This document shows positions 6,877-15,665 of a stretch of 52,942 bases of DNA, piece after piece. The notes beneath the pieces were generated by a model. It ran no database searches. It had not been told where the DNA came from and saw nothing but the letters and a program-made list of their open reading frames with translations. The stretch spans positions 1-52,942 of the forward strand of contig JASLAX010000102.1 of assembly GCA_030146875.1 (NCBI GenBank), given 5' to 3'. The position numbers and the translations under genes were made by a program. The DNA comes from Longimicrobiaceae bacterium (GTDB lineage: Bacteria > Gemmatimonadota > Gemmatimonadetes > Longimicrobiales > Longimicrobiaceae). Each line of letters begins with the position of its first letter. Position 1 is the stretch's first letter.

Positions 6877-9363
6877 ATGAACTACAACTTCACCGACCGG
6901 GTCCGGAAGGTGCTCGCGATGGCCCGCGAGGAGGCGATCCGGCTTCAGCACGACTACGTCGGCACCGAGCACATCCTGCTGGGGCTGATCCGCGAGGGCG
7001 AGGGCGTGGCCGCGGCGGTGCTCAACAACCTGGCCGTGGACCTGGAGCAGGTGCAGGAGAAGGTCGAGGAGCAGGTGCGCCGCGGCAAGGCCACCATCGC
7101 CCTGGGCGAGCTGCCCTACACCTCGCGCGCCAAGAAGGTGCTGGAGTTCGCCATGGCCGAGGCGCGGGAGCTCAACCACTCGTACGTGGGCACCGAGCAC
7201 CTGCTGCTGGGCCTGCTGCGCGAGGAGAAGGGGATCGCCGCCGAGGTGCTGGGCCAGCTGGGCGTCACGTTGGAGGACGCCCGCCGTGAGACCCTGAAGC
7301 TCCTGGGCTCCGAGCCGTCCTCGGCCACGCCCTCGTCCTCGTCGCCGGTGGGCGGCGGGTCGGCGGCGCCGAAGGGCGAGAAGAAGTCCAAGACGCCCGC
7401 GCTCGACCACTTCTGCCGCGACCTGACCGAGCTGGCCCGCCAGGGCGAGCTGGACCCGACCATCGGGCGCGAGGAAGAGATCGAGCGGGTGATGGAGATC
7501 CTCTCGCGGCGCAAGAAGAACAACCCCGTCCTGATCGGCGAGCCCGGCGTGGGCAAGACGGCGATCGTGGAGGGGCTGGCGCAGCTCATCGCGAGCGGGC
7601 AGTGCCCCGACTCGCTGCGGGACCACCGCGTGCTGTCGCTGGACATGGCCGCGGTCATCGCCGGCACCAAGTACCGCGGCCAGTTCGAGGAGCGGCTCAA
7701 GGCGGTGATGAACGAGATCTCGCAGAACAAGAACATCATCCTGTTCATCGACGAGCTGCACACGCTGGTGGGCGCCGGCGCGGCCGAGGGGGCCATCGAC
7801 GCCTCCAACATGCTGAAGCCCGCCCTGGCCCGCGGCGAGCTGCAGTGCGTGGGCGCCTCCACGCTGAACGAGTACCGCAAGTACATCGAGAAGGACGGGG
7901 CGCTGGAGCGCCGCTTCCAGACCGTCGCGGTGGACCCGCCCTCGATCGAGGAGGCCATCGAGATCGTGAAGGGCCTGCGGACGCACTACGAGGAGCACCA
8001 CCGGGTCAAGATCTCCGACGAGGTGATCGAGGGCGCGGTGAAGCTCTCCGAGCGCTACATCACCGACCGGTTCCTGCCGGACAAGGCCATCGACGTGATC
8101 GACGAGGCGGGTGCCCGCGCCCGCCTGGCGACCCAGGTGCCGCCCCCGGAGGTGAACGACCTGAAGGGGCAGCTCGAGCAGATCGCCTCCAAGAAGGACG
8201 AGGCCATCCGCGACCAGGACTTCGAGCGCGCGGCCGAGCTGCGCGACCACGAGCGCGAGCTGCAGCGCCGCATCCAGGAGCGCGAGAAGGCCTGGGAGGA
8301 GGAGCGGCGCACCAACCGCCCCGCCCTCTCCGAGGAGGACATCGCCTTCATCGTCTCGCGCTGGACGGGGATCCCGGTCACGCGCCTGAAGCAGGCCGAG
8401 ACCGCCCGCCTGGTGGGGATGGAGGAGGAGCTCCACAAGCGCGTGGTGGGCCAGGACCGGGCCATCCAGGCGATCTCCCGCGCGATCCGCCGCTCGCGCG
8501 CGGGGCTCAAGGACCCCAACCGCCCCATCGGCTCGTTCATCTTCGCCGGCCCCACGGGCGTGGGGAAGACGGAGCTGGCGCGGGCGCTGGCCGAGTTCAT
8601 GTTCGCCGACAAGAACGCGCTGATCCGCGTGGACATGTCGGAGTACATGGAGAAGTTCTCGGTGTCGCGGCTCATCGGCGCCCCTCCGGGGTACGTGGGC
8701 TACGAGGACTCGGGAACGCTCACCAAGGCCGTGCGCCGCAAGCCGTACTCGGTCGTGCTGCTGGACGAGATCGAGAAGGCGCACCCGGACGTGTTCAACA
8801 TCCTGCTGCAGGTGCTGGACGAGGGTCACCTGACGGACAACTACGGCCGGGTGATCGACTTCAAGAACACGGTCATCATCATGACCTCCAACCTGGGCGC
8901 GCGGGACATCGGTAAGGGGAAGGGGCTCGGCTTCCACACCCCCAGCGGCCAGTCCAACTACGACCGGATGGAGGAGAAGGTCAAGGAGGAGATCGAGCGG
9001 GCCTTCAACCCGGAGTTCATCAACCGGCTGGACGACAGCATCGTCTTCCATCCGCTGACCCGGGAGCAGATCGGCCAGATCATCCACAACCTGCTGCGCG
9101 ACGTGGAGGACCGCCTCAAGGAGGAGGAGCTGAAGCTCAACCTGACCGACGAGGCCGTGGACTTCATGATCGAGCACGGGTACGACGAGAAGTTCGGCGC
9201 GCGGCCCATCCGCCGCGCGATCCAGCGGTACCTGGAGGATCCGCTCTCGGAGAAGATCCTGATGGCGGAGTTCTCCCCGGGAGACGAGATCCAGGTTTCG
9301 GTCTCGGAGGACAAGCAGTCCCTCGCCTTCCAGGTTCCCTCATCGTCAACGAACGTGACGTGA
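6877..9363 (+). CDS. clpC: ATP-dependent Clp protease ATPase subunit ClpC
   Basis: Hsp100 unfoldase that feeds ClpP. 828 aa. Duplicated Clp_N domain (1-145), a Ser/Pro linker (~148-165), AAA+ 1 with Walker A GEPGVGKT (~222), a UVR-containing middle domain (~429-468, DQDFERAAELRDHERELQRR) diagnostic of ClpC over ClpB/ClpA, AAA+ 2 with GPTGVGKT (~558), and a C-terminal D2-small domain. The ATG follows AAAGGGTGAC. Its stop overlaps the bamA ATG (TGATG), so a quality-control chaperone is translationally coupled to the outer-membrane assembly gene. Confidence 0.97.
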   Translation: MNYNFTDRVRKVLAMAREEAIRLQHDYVGTEHILLGLIREGEGVAAAVLNNLAVDLEQVQEKVEEQVRRGKATIALGELPYTSRAKKVLEFAMAEARELNHSYVGTEHLLLGLLREEKGIAAEVLGQLGVTLEDARRETLKLLGSEPSSATPSSSSPVGGGSAAPKGEKKSKTPALDHFCRDLTELARQGELDPTIGREEEIERVMEILSRRKKNNPVLIGEPGVGKTAIVEGLAQLIASGQCPDSLRDHRVLSLDMAAVIAGTKYRGQFEERLKAVMNEISQNKNIILFIDELHTLVGAGAAEGAIDASNMLKPALARGELQCVGASTLNEYRKYIEKDGALERRFQTVAVDPPSIEEAIEIVKGLRTHYEEHHRVKISDEVIEGAVKLSERYITDRFLPDKAIDVIDEAGARARLATQVPPPEVNDLKGQLEQIASKKDEAIRDQDFERAAELRDHERELQRRIQEREKAWEEERRTNRPALSEEDIAFIVSRWTGIPVTRLKQAETARLVGMEEELHKRVVGQDRAIQAISRAIRRSRAGLKDPNRPIGSFIFAGPTGVGKTELARALAEFMFADKNALIRVDMSEYMEKFSVSRLIGAPPGYVGYEDSGTLTKAVRRKPYSVVLLDEIEKAHPDVFNILLQVLDEGHLTDNYGRVIDFKNTVIIMTSNLGARDIGKGKGLGFHTPSGQSNYDRMEEKVKEEIERAFNPEFINRLDDSIVFHPLTREQIGQIIHNLLRDVEDRLKEEELKLNLTDEAVDFMIEHGYDEKFGARPIRRAIQRYLEDPLSEKILMAEFSPGDEIQVSVSEDKQSLAFQVPSSSTNVT

Positions 9364-11819
9364 TGCATCGGGTAACGAACAAGCGTACGGGAGGGGCCGC
9401 CACGGCGGCCCTCCTCGTTCTCCTCGCCCTCTGCGGACTTCCGCTCCGCTCCCTGCACGCGCAGGACCCCGCCCCGGCCGCCGAGGTCGGGATCGTGGTG
9501 GACTCGGTGTCCATCCGCGGCGCCTCGCGCGTGCAGGAGGCCACGGTGCGCTCCACCGCCGCGATCCGCCCCGGCCAGACGCTCACCGCGCCCGACGTGC
9601 AGCGGGTGATCCGCCGCCTGATGTCCACCGGCAACTACGAGTCGGTGGAGGTGTTCGTGCGCCCCGGCGCCGAGCGCCGCGGCACGGTGGTGGTGCAGGT
9701 GGCGGAGCGTCCCTTCATCACCAACATCGCCTTCGAGGGATTGCGCTCCCTGAACGGCCGCACGGTGCGCGACTCGGCCAAGCTGCGCGAGAACGCGCCG
9801 CTCGATCCGCAGCGCGTGGCGGTGGCCCGCAAGCTGGTGCGCGACCTCCTGGCCAAGCGCGGCGTGCAGCTCGCCGCGGTGGACACGGCGCTCACGCCCG
9901 AGGGCACGGCGGGGAGCTACCGCCTGACCTTCAAGGTGCGCGAGGGCGGACGCCTGGCGATCGCCGACGTGGACTTCACGGGCAACGCGGCGTTCAGCGA
10001 CGACGACCTGCGCGACGCCATGGCGACCAAGCCCGAGGGCTTCCTGTGGTTCCGCACCGGCCGCTTCGACCGCGAGGTGCTGGACGAGGACCTGGCCGCG
10101 GCGCTGCCCCGGTTCTACGGCTCGCACGGCTACATCGACTTCGCCGTGGTGGGCGACACCCTGGTGGTGGACCCCGAGACGGGGAAGGCCCGGCTGGTGA
10201 TCGAGGTGGCCGAGGGGCCGCAGTACCGCCTGGGGAACCTGCGCATCGAGGGCAACGCGCGCTTCCCCACCGAGGAGATGATGCGCCTGTTCACGGTGCA
10301 GAACCGCTCGGTGCTGGGGCTTCCCTTCGGCGGCCAGGGACGCCGCGAGGCGGGCGAGGTGTTCGACCGCGGGGCGCTGGACGCCGCCGTGGACCAGGTG
10401 GAGCAGCTCTACCGCAACGAGGGGTACCTGTACGCGCAGCTCGCCCCGGTGGTGGAGCGCGTTCCCGCCGCGGAGCCGGGCGCGTCCCCCACGGTGGACG
10501 TGACGGTCGCGGTGTCGGAGCGGTCGCCGTTCTACATCCGCCGCATCTCGTTCGCGGGGAACAGCACCACGCACGAGAACGTGATCCGCGAGCGGCTGTG
10601 GATCCTTCCGGGGGACGTGTACAACGAGGAGCGCGTCATCCAGAGCTTCCAGGCCATCAGCGGCCTGGGCTTCTTCGAGACGCCGCTCAGCCAGCCCGAC
10701 ATCTCGCCCGACCCCGAGGCCGGCACGGTCGACATCACCTTCCACGTGAAGGAGAAGCAGACCGGGAACATCAACTTCGGCACGGTGATCGGCGGCGGCT
10801 ACGGCGGGCGCGCCGGCGGCTTCTCGGGCTTTCTGGGCTACTCGCAGCCCAACCTGTTCGGCCAGGGGAAGAGCGCGTCGCTGCGGGCGGAGTACGGCCC
10901 CGGCCGGCGCACCTTCGAGGCGTCGTACAGCGACCCGGCCCTGCTCGGCACGCGCAACTCGGGGAGCTTCTCCGTGTTCCACAGCGGCGACCGCTACGCG
11001 ACGTTCGGCAACATCCGCCGCACCCGCACGGGCGGCTCGGCGCAGATCGGCTTTCCGGTTCCCGGGCTGATCCGCACGCGGGCGTTCCTGGGCTACTCGC
11101 TCTCGCGTACGGCGTACGAGAACAACTCCGGCACCGAGTGCGACGACGAGGGCAGCATCGCCTGCCTTCCCGACGCCACGGCGAGCAACCTGTCGCTGTC
11201 GGTGACGCGCGACACCAAGAACCACCCGCTCTTCCCCACCTCGGGGACGCGGCAGTCGCTCTCGGTGGAGCAGACGGGCGGCCCCCTGGGCGGGACCGGC
11301 AACTTCCAGAAGGCCTCGTCGGAGCTGGAGTGGTGGGTCCCCACGGGCAAGCTGGGGAGCGGCCCGCGTCCCATCCGCTTCGCGCTGGGGCTGCAGGCGC
11401 GCGCCGGCGGCATCTTCGGCGACGCCTCGCCCTTCCCCTTCGAGCGCTTCTTCGCCGGCGGCACGCAGTTCGGGCAGCCGCTGCGCGGCTACTCCGAAGC
11501 GACCATCAGCGCGCTGGGCTACAGCGAGGCGTGCGGACGCTCGCTGGCGCTGCCCTGCCTGGGCGACTCGTACCTGACCCTGACCGCGGAGCACGCGTTC
11601 CGCGTCAACGACAACCTCTCGCTCTCGCTGTTCGGGGACGCGGGGAGCGTGTGGAGCGACGTGGGCCACATCGACCCGACCCGCCTCTACCGCAGCGCGG
11701 GCGTCGGCGCCACGGTCGTGACCCCGTTCCTGGGCGCGATCGGCATCGACGCGGCGTACGGATTCGACAGCCCCACGCCGAAGTGGGAGATCCACTTCAA
11801 ACTGGGCAACTCCTTCTAA
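9363..11819 (+). CDS. bamA: outer membrane protein assembly factor BamA
   Basis: Omp85 protein that inserts beta-barrels into the outer membrane. 818 aa. Signal peptide (~1-33, cleavage near SLHA-QDPAP), five POTRA repeats (~38-115, 116-197, 198-285, 286-385, 386-465; GNAAF, GNARF and GNSTT are POTRA turns), then a 16-strand barrel from ~467 to a terminal Phe (KLGNSF). LRGYS near ~706 corresponds to the conserved (V/I)RGF motif of loop L6. The ATG at 9363 overlaps the clpC stop; an in-frame GTG one codon earlier is an alternative. Skp follows 22 nt later, as in many diderms. Confidence 0.96.
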   Translation: MHRVTNKRTGGAATAALLVLLALCGLPLRSLHAQDPAPAAEVGIVVDSVSIRGASRVQEATVRSTAAIRPGQTLTAPDVQRVIRRLMSTGNYESVEVFVRPGAERRGTVVVQVAERPFITNIAFEGLRSLNGRTVRDSAKLRENAPLDPQRVAVARKLVRDLLAKRGVQLAAVDTALTPEGTAGSYRLTFKVREGGRLAIADVDFTGNAAFSDDDLRDAMATKPEGFLWFRTGRFDREVLDEDLAAALPRFYGSHGYIDFAVVGDTLVVDPETGKARLVIEVAEGPQYRLGNLRIEGNARFPTEEMMRLFTVQNRSVLGLPFGGQGRREAGEVFDRGALDAAVDQVEQLYRNEGYLYAQLAPVVERVPAAEPGASPTVDVTVAVSERSPFYIRRISFAGNSTTHENVIRERLWILPGDVYNEERVIQSFQAISGLGFFETPLSQPDISPDPEAGTVDITFHVKEKQTGNINFGTVIGGGYGGRAGGFSGFLGYSQPNLFGQGKSASLRAEYGPGRRTFEASYSDPALLGTRNSGSFSVFHSGDRYATFGNIRRTRTGGSAQIGFPVPGLIRTRAFLGYSLSRTAYENNSGTECDDEGSIACLPDATASNLSLSVTRDTKNHPLFPTSGTRQSLSVEQTGGPLGGTGNFQKASSELEWWVPTGKLGSGPRPIRFALGLQARAGGIFGDASPFPFERFFAGGTQFGQPLRGYSEATISALGYSEACGRSLALPCLGDSYLTLTAEHAFRVNDNLSLSLFGDAGSVWSDVGHIDPTRLYRSAGVGATVVTPFLGAIGIDAAYGFDSPTPKWEIHFKLGNSF

Positions 11820-11841
11820 ACTCCCCTCCGTCCGGAGCAGT

Positions 11842-12402
11842 ATGAAGCGTGTGCTTTCCGCCGCAGTCCTGGGCGCCCTCACGGCGCTGGCCCTCTCCGC
11901 CGCACCCGGTGCGGCGCAGGCCACCCGGATCGGCTACGTGAACTCGCAGAAGGTGATCGCCGAGGCGCCCGCGGCCATGGAGGCCACGCGCACCCTGGAG
12001 TCCGAGGCGACCCGCTACCGCACCCAGGTCGACTCGCTCGAGAAGGCGCTGCAGGCGCGCCAGACCAGCTTCGAGAGCCGACAGGCGACGCTCGCCGCCG
12101 CGGCCAAGACGCAGGAGCAGCAGGCGATCCAGCAGCAGTTCCAGGCGTACCAGCAGCGCGTGCAGACGCTGGAGCAGACCATGCAGCGCCGGCAGCAGGA
12201 GCTGATGACCCCCGTGATGCGCCGCATCAACGAGGTGATCGAGGCGGTGCGCAAGGAGCAGAACGTGGGGATCGTGCTGGACGCCTCGTCGGGCGCCATG
12301 CTCAGCGCCGACCCGGCGCTGGACATGACCGACACGGTGCTGGCCCGCCTGAAGCAGGGCGTTCCGGCCGCCGCCCCCGCGCCCGGGCCCCGCCGCCCCT
12401 AG
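11842..12402 (+). CDS. skp: OmpH/Skp-family periplasmic chaperone
   Basis: 186 aa. A signal peptide (1-~25, ending AAPGAAQA) precedes RIGYVNSQKVIAEAPA, the standard OmpH/Skp start. A long Gln/Glu-rich coiled coil (~50-125), the tentacle, follows, then VGIVLDASSGAMLSADPALDMTD, the beta-body end. It holds unfolded outer-membrane proteins in the periplasm for BamA. The ATG follows CGGAGCAGT. A Pro/Ala tail (last ~15 residues) is extra. Transcription probably partly ends at the hairpin starting 12434. Confidence 0.92.
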   Translation: MKRVLSAAVLGALTALALSAAPGAAQATRIGYVNSQKVIAEAPAAMEATRTLESEATRYRTQVDSLEKALQARQTSFESRQATLAAAAKTQEQQAIQQQFQAYQQRVQTLEQTMQRRQQELMTPVMRRINEVIEAVRKEQNVGIVLDASSGAMLSADPALDMTDTVLARLKQGVPAAAPAPGPRRP

Positions 12403-12424
12403 TTCCCACGGCGGTCCCGAGGGT

Positions 12425-12432
12425 TATCTTTG
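12425..12432 (+). promoter_or_regulatory. putative promoter box (TATCTTTG) of the lpx operon
   Basis: Exact TAnnTTTG match in the skp-lpxD gap, 60 nt before the lpxD ATG. That is almost the same distance as the matching boxes before prfB and greA. No convincing -33 TTG is visible. Confidence 0.45.
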
Positions 12433-12433
12433 A

Positions 12434-12474
12434 CGGTGCCCGCGGCCATCCAGGCCGCGGGCATCGTTCCTTTT
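12434..12474 (+). terminator. strong hairpin with T-rich tail in the lpxD leader
   Basis: A 14-bp stem (12434-12447 with 12453-12466, one G-T pair) has a 5-nt loop ATCCA and the tail TTCCTTTT. It looks like a rho-independent terminator for the prfB-skp operon, but only 26 nt remain before the lpxD start. Lpx transcription must therefore pass it, either by read-through or as an attenuator. Confidence 0.6.
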
Positions 12475-12492
12475 GCGGGGGAGAGAGCGGCG

Positions 12493-13566
12493 ATGGCGGA
12501 GCTCACCGTGGCCGAGGCGGCCCGCGTGGCGGGGGGCGAGGTGGAGGGCGACGCGTCGCGCGTCGTGAGCGGCGTGGCCCCCCTGGACGACGCCGGGCCG
12601 GGCGACCTGTCGTTCGTTGCCAACCCAAAGTACTTCCCGTACATTCAGTCGACCCGCGCCGGGGCCCTGCTCGCGCCGCGCACGGGCGCGCCGGAGCTTC
12701 CCGGCGGGGTGCCGGTGGTGCGGGTGGACGATCCCCACCGGGCGCTGCGCCTGCTGCTCCCGCTCCTGTACCCGGAGCGCCGGCCGGCGCCCGGGATCCA
12801 CCCCACCGCCTCCATCGGGGCGGGCGTGGAGGTGGGGCCGGACGCCAGCGTGGGACCGTACGCGGTGGTGGGCGACGGGGCCCGCATCGGGGCGCGGGCG
12901 AGGGTGGGGGCGCACGCGGTGGTGGGCGAGGGGTGCCGGGTGGGGGACGACGCGACCCTGCACGCGCACGCGACGCTCTATGCCGGGGTGCGGCTGGGCG
13001 ACCGCTGCATCGTGCACTCGGGGGCGCGGCTGGGCGCGGACGGCTTCGGCTACCAGTGGGAGGACGGGGCCCACCGGCGGGTGCCGCAGGTGGGCGGGCT
13101 GCGGATCGGGAACGACGTGGAGGTGGGGGCGAACGCCACCGTGGACCGCGGCTCGATCGGCGACACCGTCGTCGGCGACGGCACCAAGATCGACAACCTG
13201 GTGATGGTGGCCCACAACTGCCGGATCGGGCGGCACGTGATCCTGGTCTCCCAGGTGGGGATCTCCGGCAGCACCACGGTGGGCGACGGAGCGGTGCTGG
13301 CCGGCCAGGCCGGGGTGGGGGGGCACCTCACCATCGGGGCGGGGAGCCGCGTGGGCGGGCAGGCGGGGGTGACCGCCGACGTGCCGCCCGGCACCACCGT
13401 ATCGGGGTACCCGGCGCGTCCGCACGCGGAGTCGCTCCGCGCGCAGGCCGCGCTGTTCAAGCTTCCGGCGCTGATGAAGCGCATCCGCGAGATCGAGCGC
13501 GCCGTCTTCGGGCCACGGGCCGGCGGCGACCAACCCAATCCGCCCCGGGGGGGCGCGACGGAGTAG
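12493..13566 (+). CDS. lpxD: UDP-3-O-(3-hydroxyacyl)glucosamine N-acyltransferase LpxD
   Basis: Third lipid A step: adds the N-linked hydroxyacyl chain to UDP-3-O-acyl-GlcN. 357 aa from the ATG at 12493, which follows GGGGGAGAGAG; a longer frame from GTG 12430 would run through the leader hairpin and is unlikely. An N-terminal uridine-binding domain (GVAPLDDAGPGDLSFVANPK) precedes a left-handed beta-helix of hexapeptide repeats (~100-310) with the catalytic His in VAHNCRIG, and a C-terminal helical part (ALMKRIREIERAVF). The stop abuts the lpxC ATG directly. Confidence 0.95.
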   Translation: MAELTVAEAARVAGGEVEGDASRVVSGVAPLDDAGPGDLSFVANPKYFPYIQSTRAGALLAPRTGAPELPGGVPVVRVDDPHRALRLLLPLLYPERRPAPGIHPTASIGAGVEVGPDASVGPYAVVGDGARIGARARVGAHAVVGEGCRVGDDATLHAHATLYAGVRLGDRCIVHSGARLGADGFGYQWEDGAHRRVPQVGGLRIGNDVEVGANATVDRGSIGDTVVGDGTKIDNLVMVAHNCRIGRHVILVSQVGISGSTTVGDGAVLAGQAGVGGHLTIGAGSRVGGQAGVTADVPPGTTVSGYPARPHAESLRAQAALFKLPALMKRIREIERAVFGPRAGGDQPNPPRGGATE

Positions 13567-14856
13567 ATGACGACTCCCAAACAGAGCACCATCTCGCGCC
13601 AGGCGGAGATGGAGGGCGTGGGGCTGCACACCGGGGTGGCGGTCCGCATGAAGGTCCTTCCCGGCGCGGTGAGCACCGGGATCGTCTTCCGGCGCACGGA
13701 CCTGCCGGGCCAGCCCGAGGTCCCCGCGCGCGTGGAGCACGTGGTGAGCACCGACCTGGGCACCACGCTCGGGGTGGGCGACGCGCGCGTCCACACGGTG
13801 GAGCACTTCCTCTCCGCCGCCGTGGCGCTGGGGGTGGACAACCTGGTGGTGGAGCTGGATGCCCAGGAGCCGCCCGCCGCCGACGGGAGCGCCGAGCCGT
13901 TCCTGGGGCTGCTGCGCGACGCCGGGATCGTGCAGCAGGACGCGCCGGCGCGCGTCCTGACCATCTCGGAGCCGTTCTCGGTCTCCAAGGGCGACGCCGA
14001 GTACGTGGTGGCGCCCTCGGACGTGTACCGCATCTCCAGCACCATCGACTTCGACCACCCGCTCATCGGGCGGCAGTTCGCCTCGTTCCGGGTGGAGGCG
14101 GCGGAGTACGAGCGCGAGGTCTCCACCGCACGCACCTTCTGCCGGGCCGGCGACGTGGAGGCGATGCGCGGCCGCGGGCTGGCGCAGGGCGGCACGCTGG
14201 AGAACGCGGTGGTCCTGACGGACGACGGCCTGTACGACGGGATCGAGCTGCGCTTCCCCGACGAGTTCGTCCGCCACAAGGTGCTGGACCTGGTGGGCGA
14301 CCTGGCCCTGGTCGGTGCCCGCCTCTCGGTGCACGTCGTGGCGGAGCGGCCGGGCCACGCCGGGAACGTGGCGCTGGCGAAGGAGCTGGTGGCGCGGGCG
14401 CAGCGGCAGGCGCACGCGCGCCCCATCCTGAACATCCAGCAGATCTTCCAGTACCTTCCGCACCGGTACCCCTTCCTGCTGGTGGACCGGGTGATCGAGT
14501 ACGAGGAGCGGAAGCGGATCGTGGGGATCAAGAACGTCACCATCAACGAGCCGTTCTTCCAGGGCCACTTCCCCGGGCACCCGATCATGCCGGGGGTGCT
14601 GATCATCGAGGCGATGGCGCAGGTGGGCGGGCTGCTGATGCTGGACACCCTGGAGAACCTGGAGGAGAAGGTCGTCTACTTCATGTCGCTGGACAACGTG
14701 AAGTGGCGCCGCCCGGTGACCCCGGGCGACCAGATCCGCTTCGAGCTGGACGTGCTGCAGATCCGCGGCACCACCTGCCGCATGCGCGGGGTGGGGCTGG
14801 TGGACGGGAACGTGGTCGCCGAGGCGGAGATGATGGCCCGCGTCGTAGACCGGTGA
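13567..14856 (+). CDS. lpxC/fabZ: LpxC-FabZ fusion: UDP-3-O-acyl-GlcNAc deacetylase / 3-hydroxyacyl-ACP dehydratase
   Basis: Bifunctional protein, 429 aa. Residues 1-~275 are LpxC, the Zn deacetylase and committed lipid A step, with EGVGLHTG, the Zn/acid motif TVEHFLSA, the Zn site RHKVLDLVGD and the GH of RPGHAGNVA. Residues ~285-429 are FabZ, a hot-dog dehydratase, with LPHRYPFLLVDR and the catalytic His and Glu in QGHFPGHPIMPGV and EAMAQVGG. Such fusions are known from Bacteroidota. One chain draws on and diverts the same hydroxyacyl-ACP pool, coupling fatty acid and lipid A synthesis. It starts directly at the lpxD stop. Confidence 0.96.
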   Translation: MTTPKQSTISRQAEMEGVGLHTGVAVRMKVLPGAVSTGIVFRRTDLPGQPEVPARVEHVVSTDLGTTLGVGDARVHTVEHFLSAAVALGVDNLVVELDAQEPPAADGSAEPFLGLLRDAGIVQQDAPARVLTISEPFSVSKGDAEYVVAPSDVYRISSTIDFDHPLIGRQFASFRVEAAEYEREVSTARTFCRAGDVEAMRGRGLAQGGTLENAVVLTDDGLYDGIELRFPDEFVRHKVLDLVGDLALVGARLSVHVVAERPGHAGNVALAKELVARAQRQAHARPILNIQQIFQYLPHRYPFLLVDRVIEYEERKRIVGIKNVTINEPFFQGHFPGHPIMPGVLIIEAMAQVGGLLMLDTLENLEEKVVYFMSLDNVKWRRPVTPGDQIRFELDVLQIRGTTCRMRGVGLVDGNVVAEAEMMARVVDR

Positions 14857-14867
14857 GGGGAGGAGAC

Positions 14868-15665
14868 ATGTTCCTGCCGTCCCGGGGCGCCGAGCCGACG
14901 GTCCACCCCACCGCCCTGGTCGACGAGTCCGCCGAGCTGGGCGAGGGCGTGACCGTGGGCCCCTTCTCCATCATCGGGCCCAACGTGTCGGTGGGCTCGC
15001 GCACGCGCATCGCCTCGCACGTGCTGATCGAGCGCGACACCACGGTGGGCGAGGAGTGCAGCATCTCGCACGGCGCGGTGCTGGGCACCGACCCCCAGGA
15101 CCTGAAGTACGCGGACGAGCCCACGCGCCTGCTGGTGGGCGACCGCACGGTGATCCGCGAGTTCGCCACGGTGAACCGCGGCACGTCGGCGATGGGCTTC
15201 ACGTCGGTGGGCAGCGACTGCATGCTGATGACGTACGTGCACGTGGCCCACGACTGCCAGATCGGCGACCACGTCATCCTGTCCAACGCCGTGAACATGG
15301 CGGGGCACGTGACGATCCAGGACTGGGCGATCGTGGGCGGGATGACGCCCATCCACCAGTTCGTGCGGATCGGGGCGCACGCGTTCGTGGGCGGCGCGTC
15401 GCGCGTGGCCAAGGACGTGCCCCCGTTCGTGAAGGCGGCGGGGAGCCCCATCCAGCTCTACGGGCTGAACTCGGTGGGGCTGCAGCGCCGCGGCTTCTCC
15501 GAGGAGGTGCGGCGCGAGCTGAAGAAGGCGTACCGGCTCTTCTTCGCGTCCACGCACAACACCTCGCAGGCGCTCTCCCGCGCCCGCGAGGAGCTGCGGG
15601 CGCTGCCGGAGGTGGAGACCTTCCTGTCGTTCTTCGAGAACAGCGAGCGCGGGGTGCAGGTGTGA
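14868..15665 (+). CDS. lpxA: acyl-ACP--UDP-N-acetylglucosamine O-acyltransferase LpxA
   Basis: First lipid A step: transfers a 3-hydroxyacyl chain to UDP-GlcNAc. 265 aa, normal length. A left-handed beta-helix (HPTALVDESAELGEGVTVGPF onward), the catalytic His in YVHVAHDCQIGD, and the C-terminal helical domain (ELKKAYRLFF). The ATG at 14868 follows GGGGAGGAG. The 3' end overlaps the next gene by 4 nt (GTGA). Whether it prefers UDP-GlcNAc or the 3-amino analogue UDP-GlcNAc3N cannot be read reliably by eye; this matters because of the neighbouring oxidoreductase. Confidence 0.95.
   Translation: MFLPSRGAEPTVHPTALVDESAELGEGVTVGPFSIIGPNVSVGSRTRIASHVLIERDTTVGEECSISHGAVLGTDPQDLKYADEPTRLLVGDRTVIREFATVNRGTSAMGFTSVGSDCMLMTYVHVAHDCQIGDHVILSNAVNMAGHVTIQDWAIVGGMTPIHQFVRIGAHAFVGGASRVAKDVPPFVKAAGSPIQLYGLNSVGLQRRGFSEEVRRELKKAYRLFFASTHNTSQALSRAREELRALPEVETFLSFFENSERGVQV

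Noticed and set aside
6862..11924. Very long minus-strand open frames opposite clpC and bamA (770-990 codons)
   Set aside because: They are antisense shadows produced by GC-rich codon bias; translations are His/Arg/Leu-rich, lack motifs and SDs, and the plus-strand proteins are unmistakable.
12424..14648. Minus-strand frames opposite lpxD and lpxC/fabZ
   Set aside because: Low-complexity translations without family resemblance; they overlap confidently identified genes and the leader hairpin.
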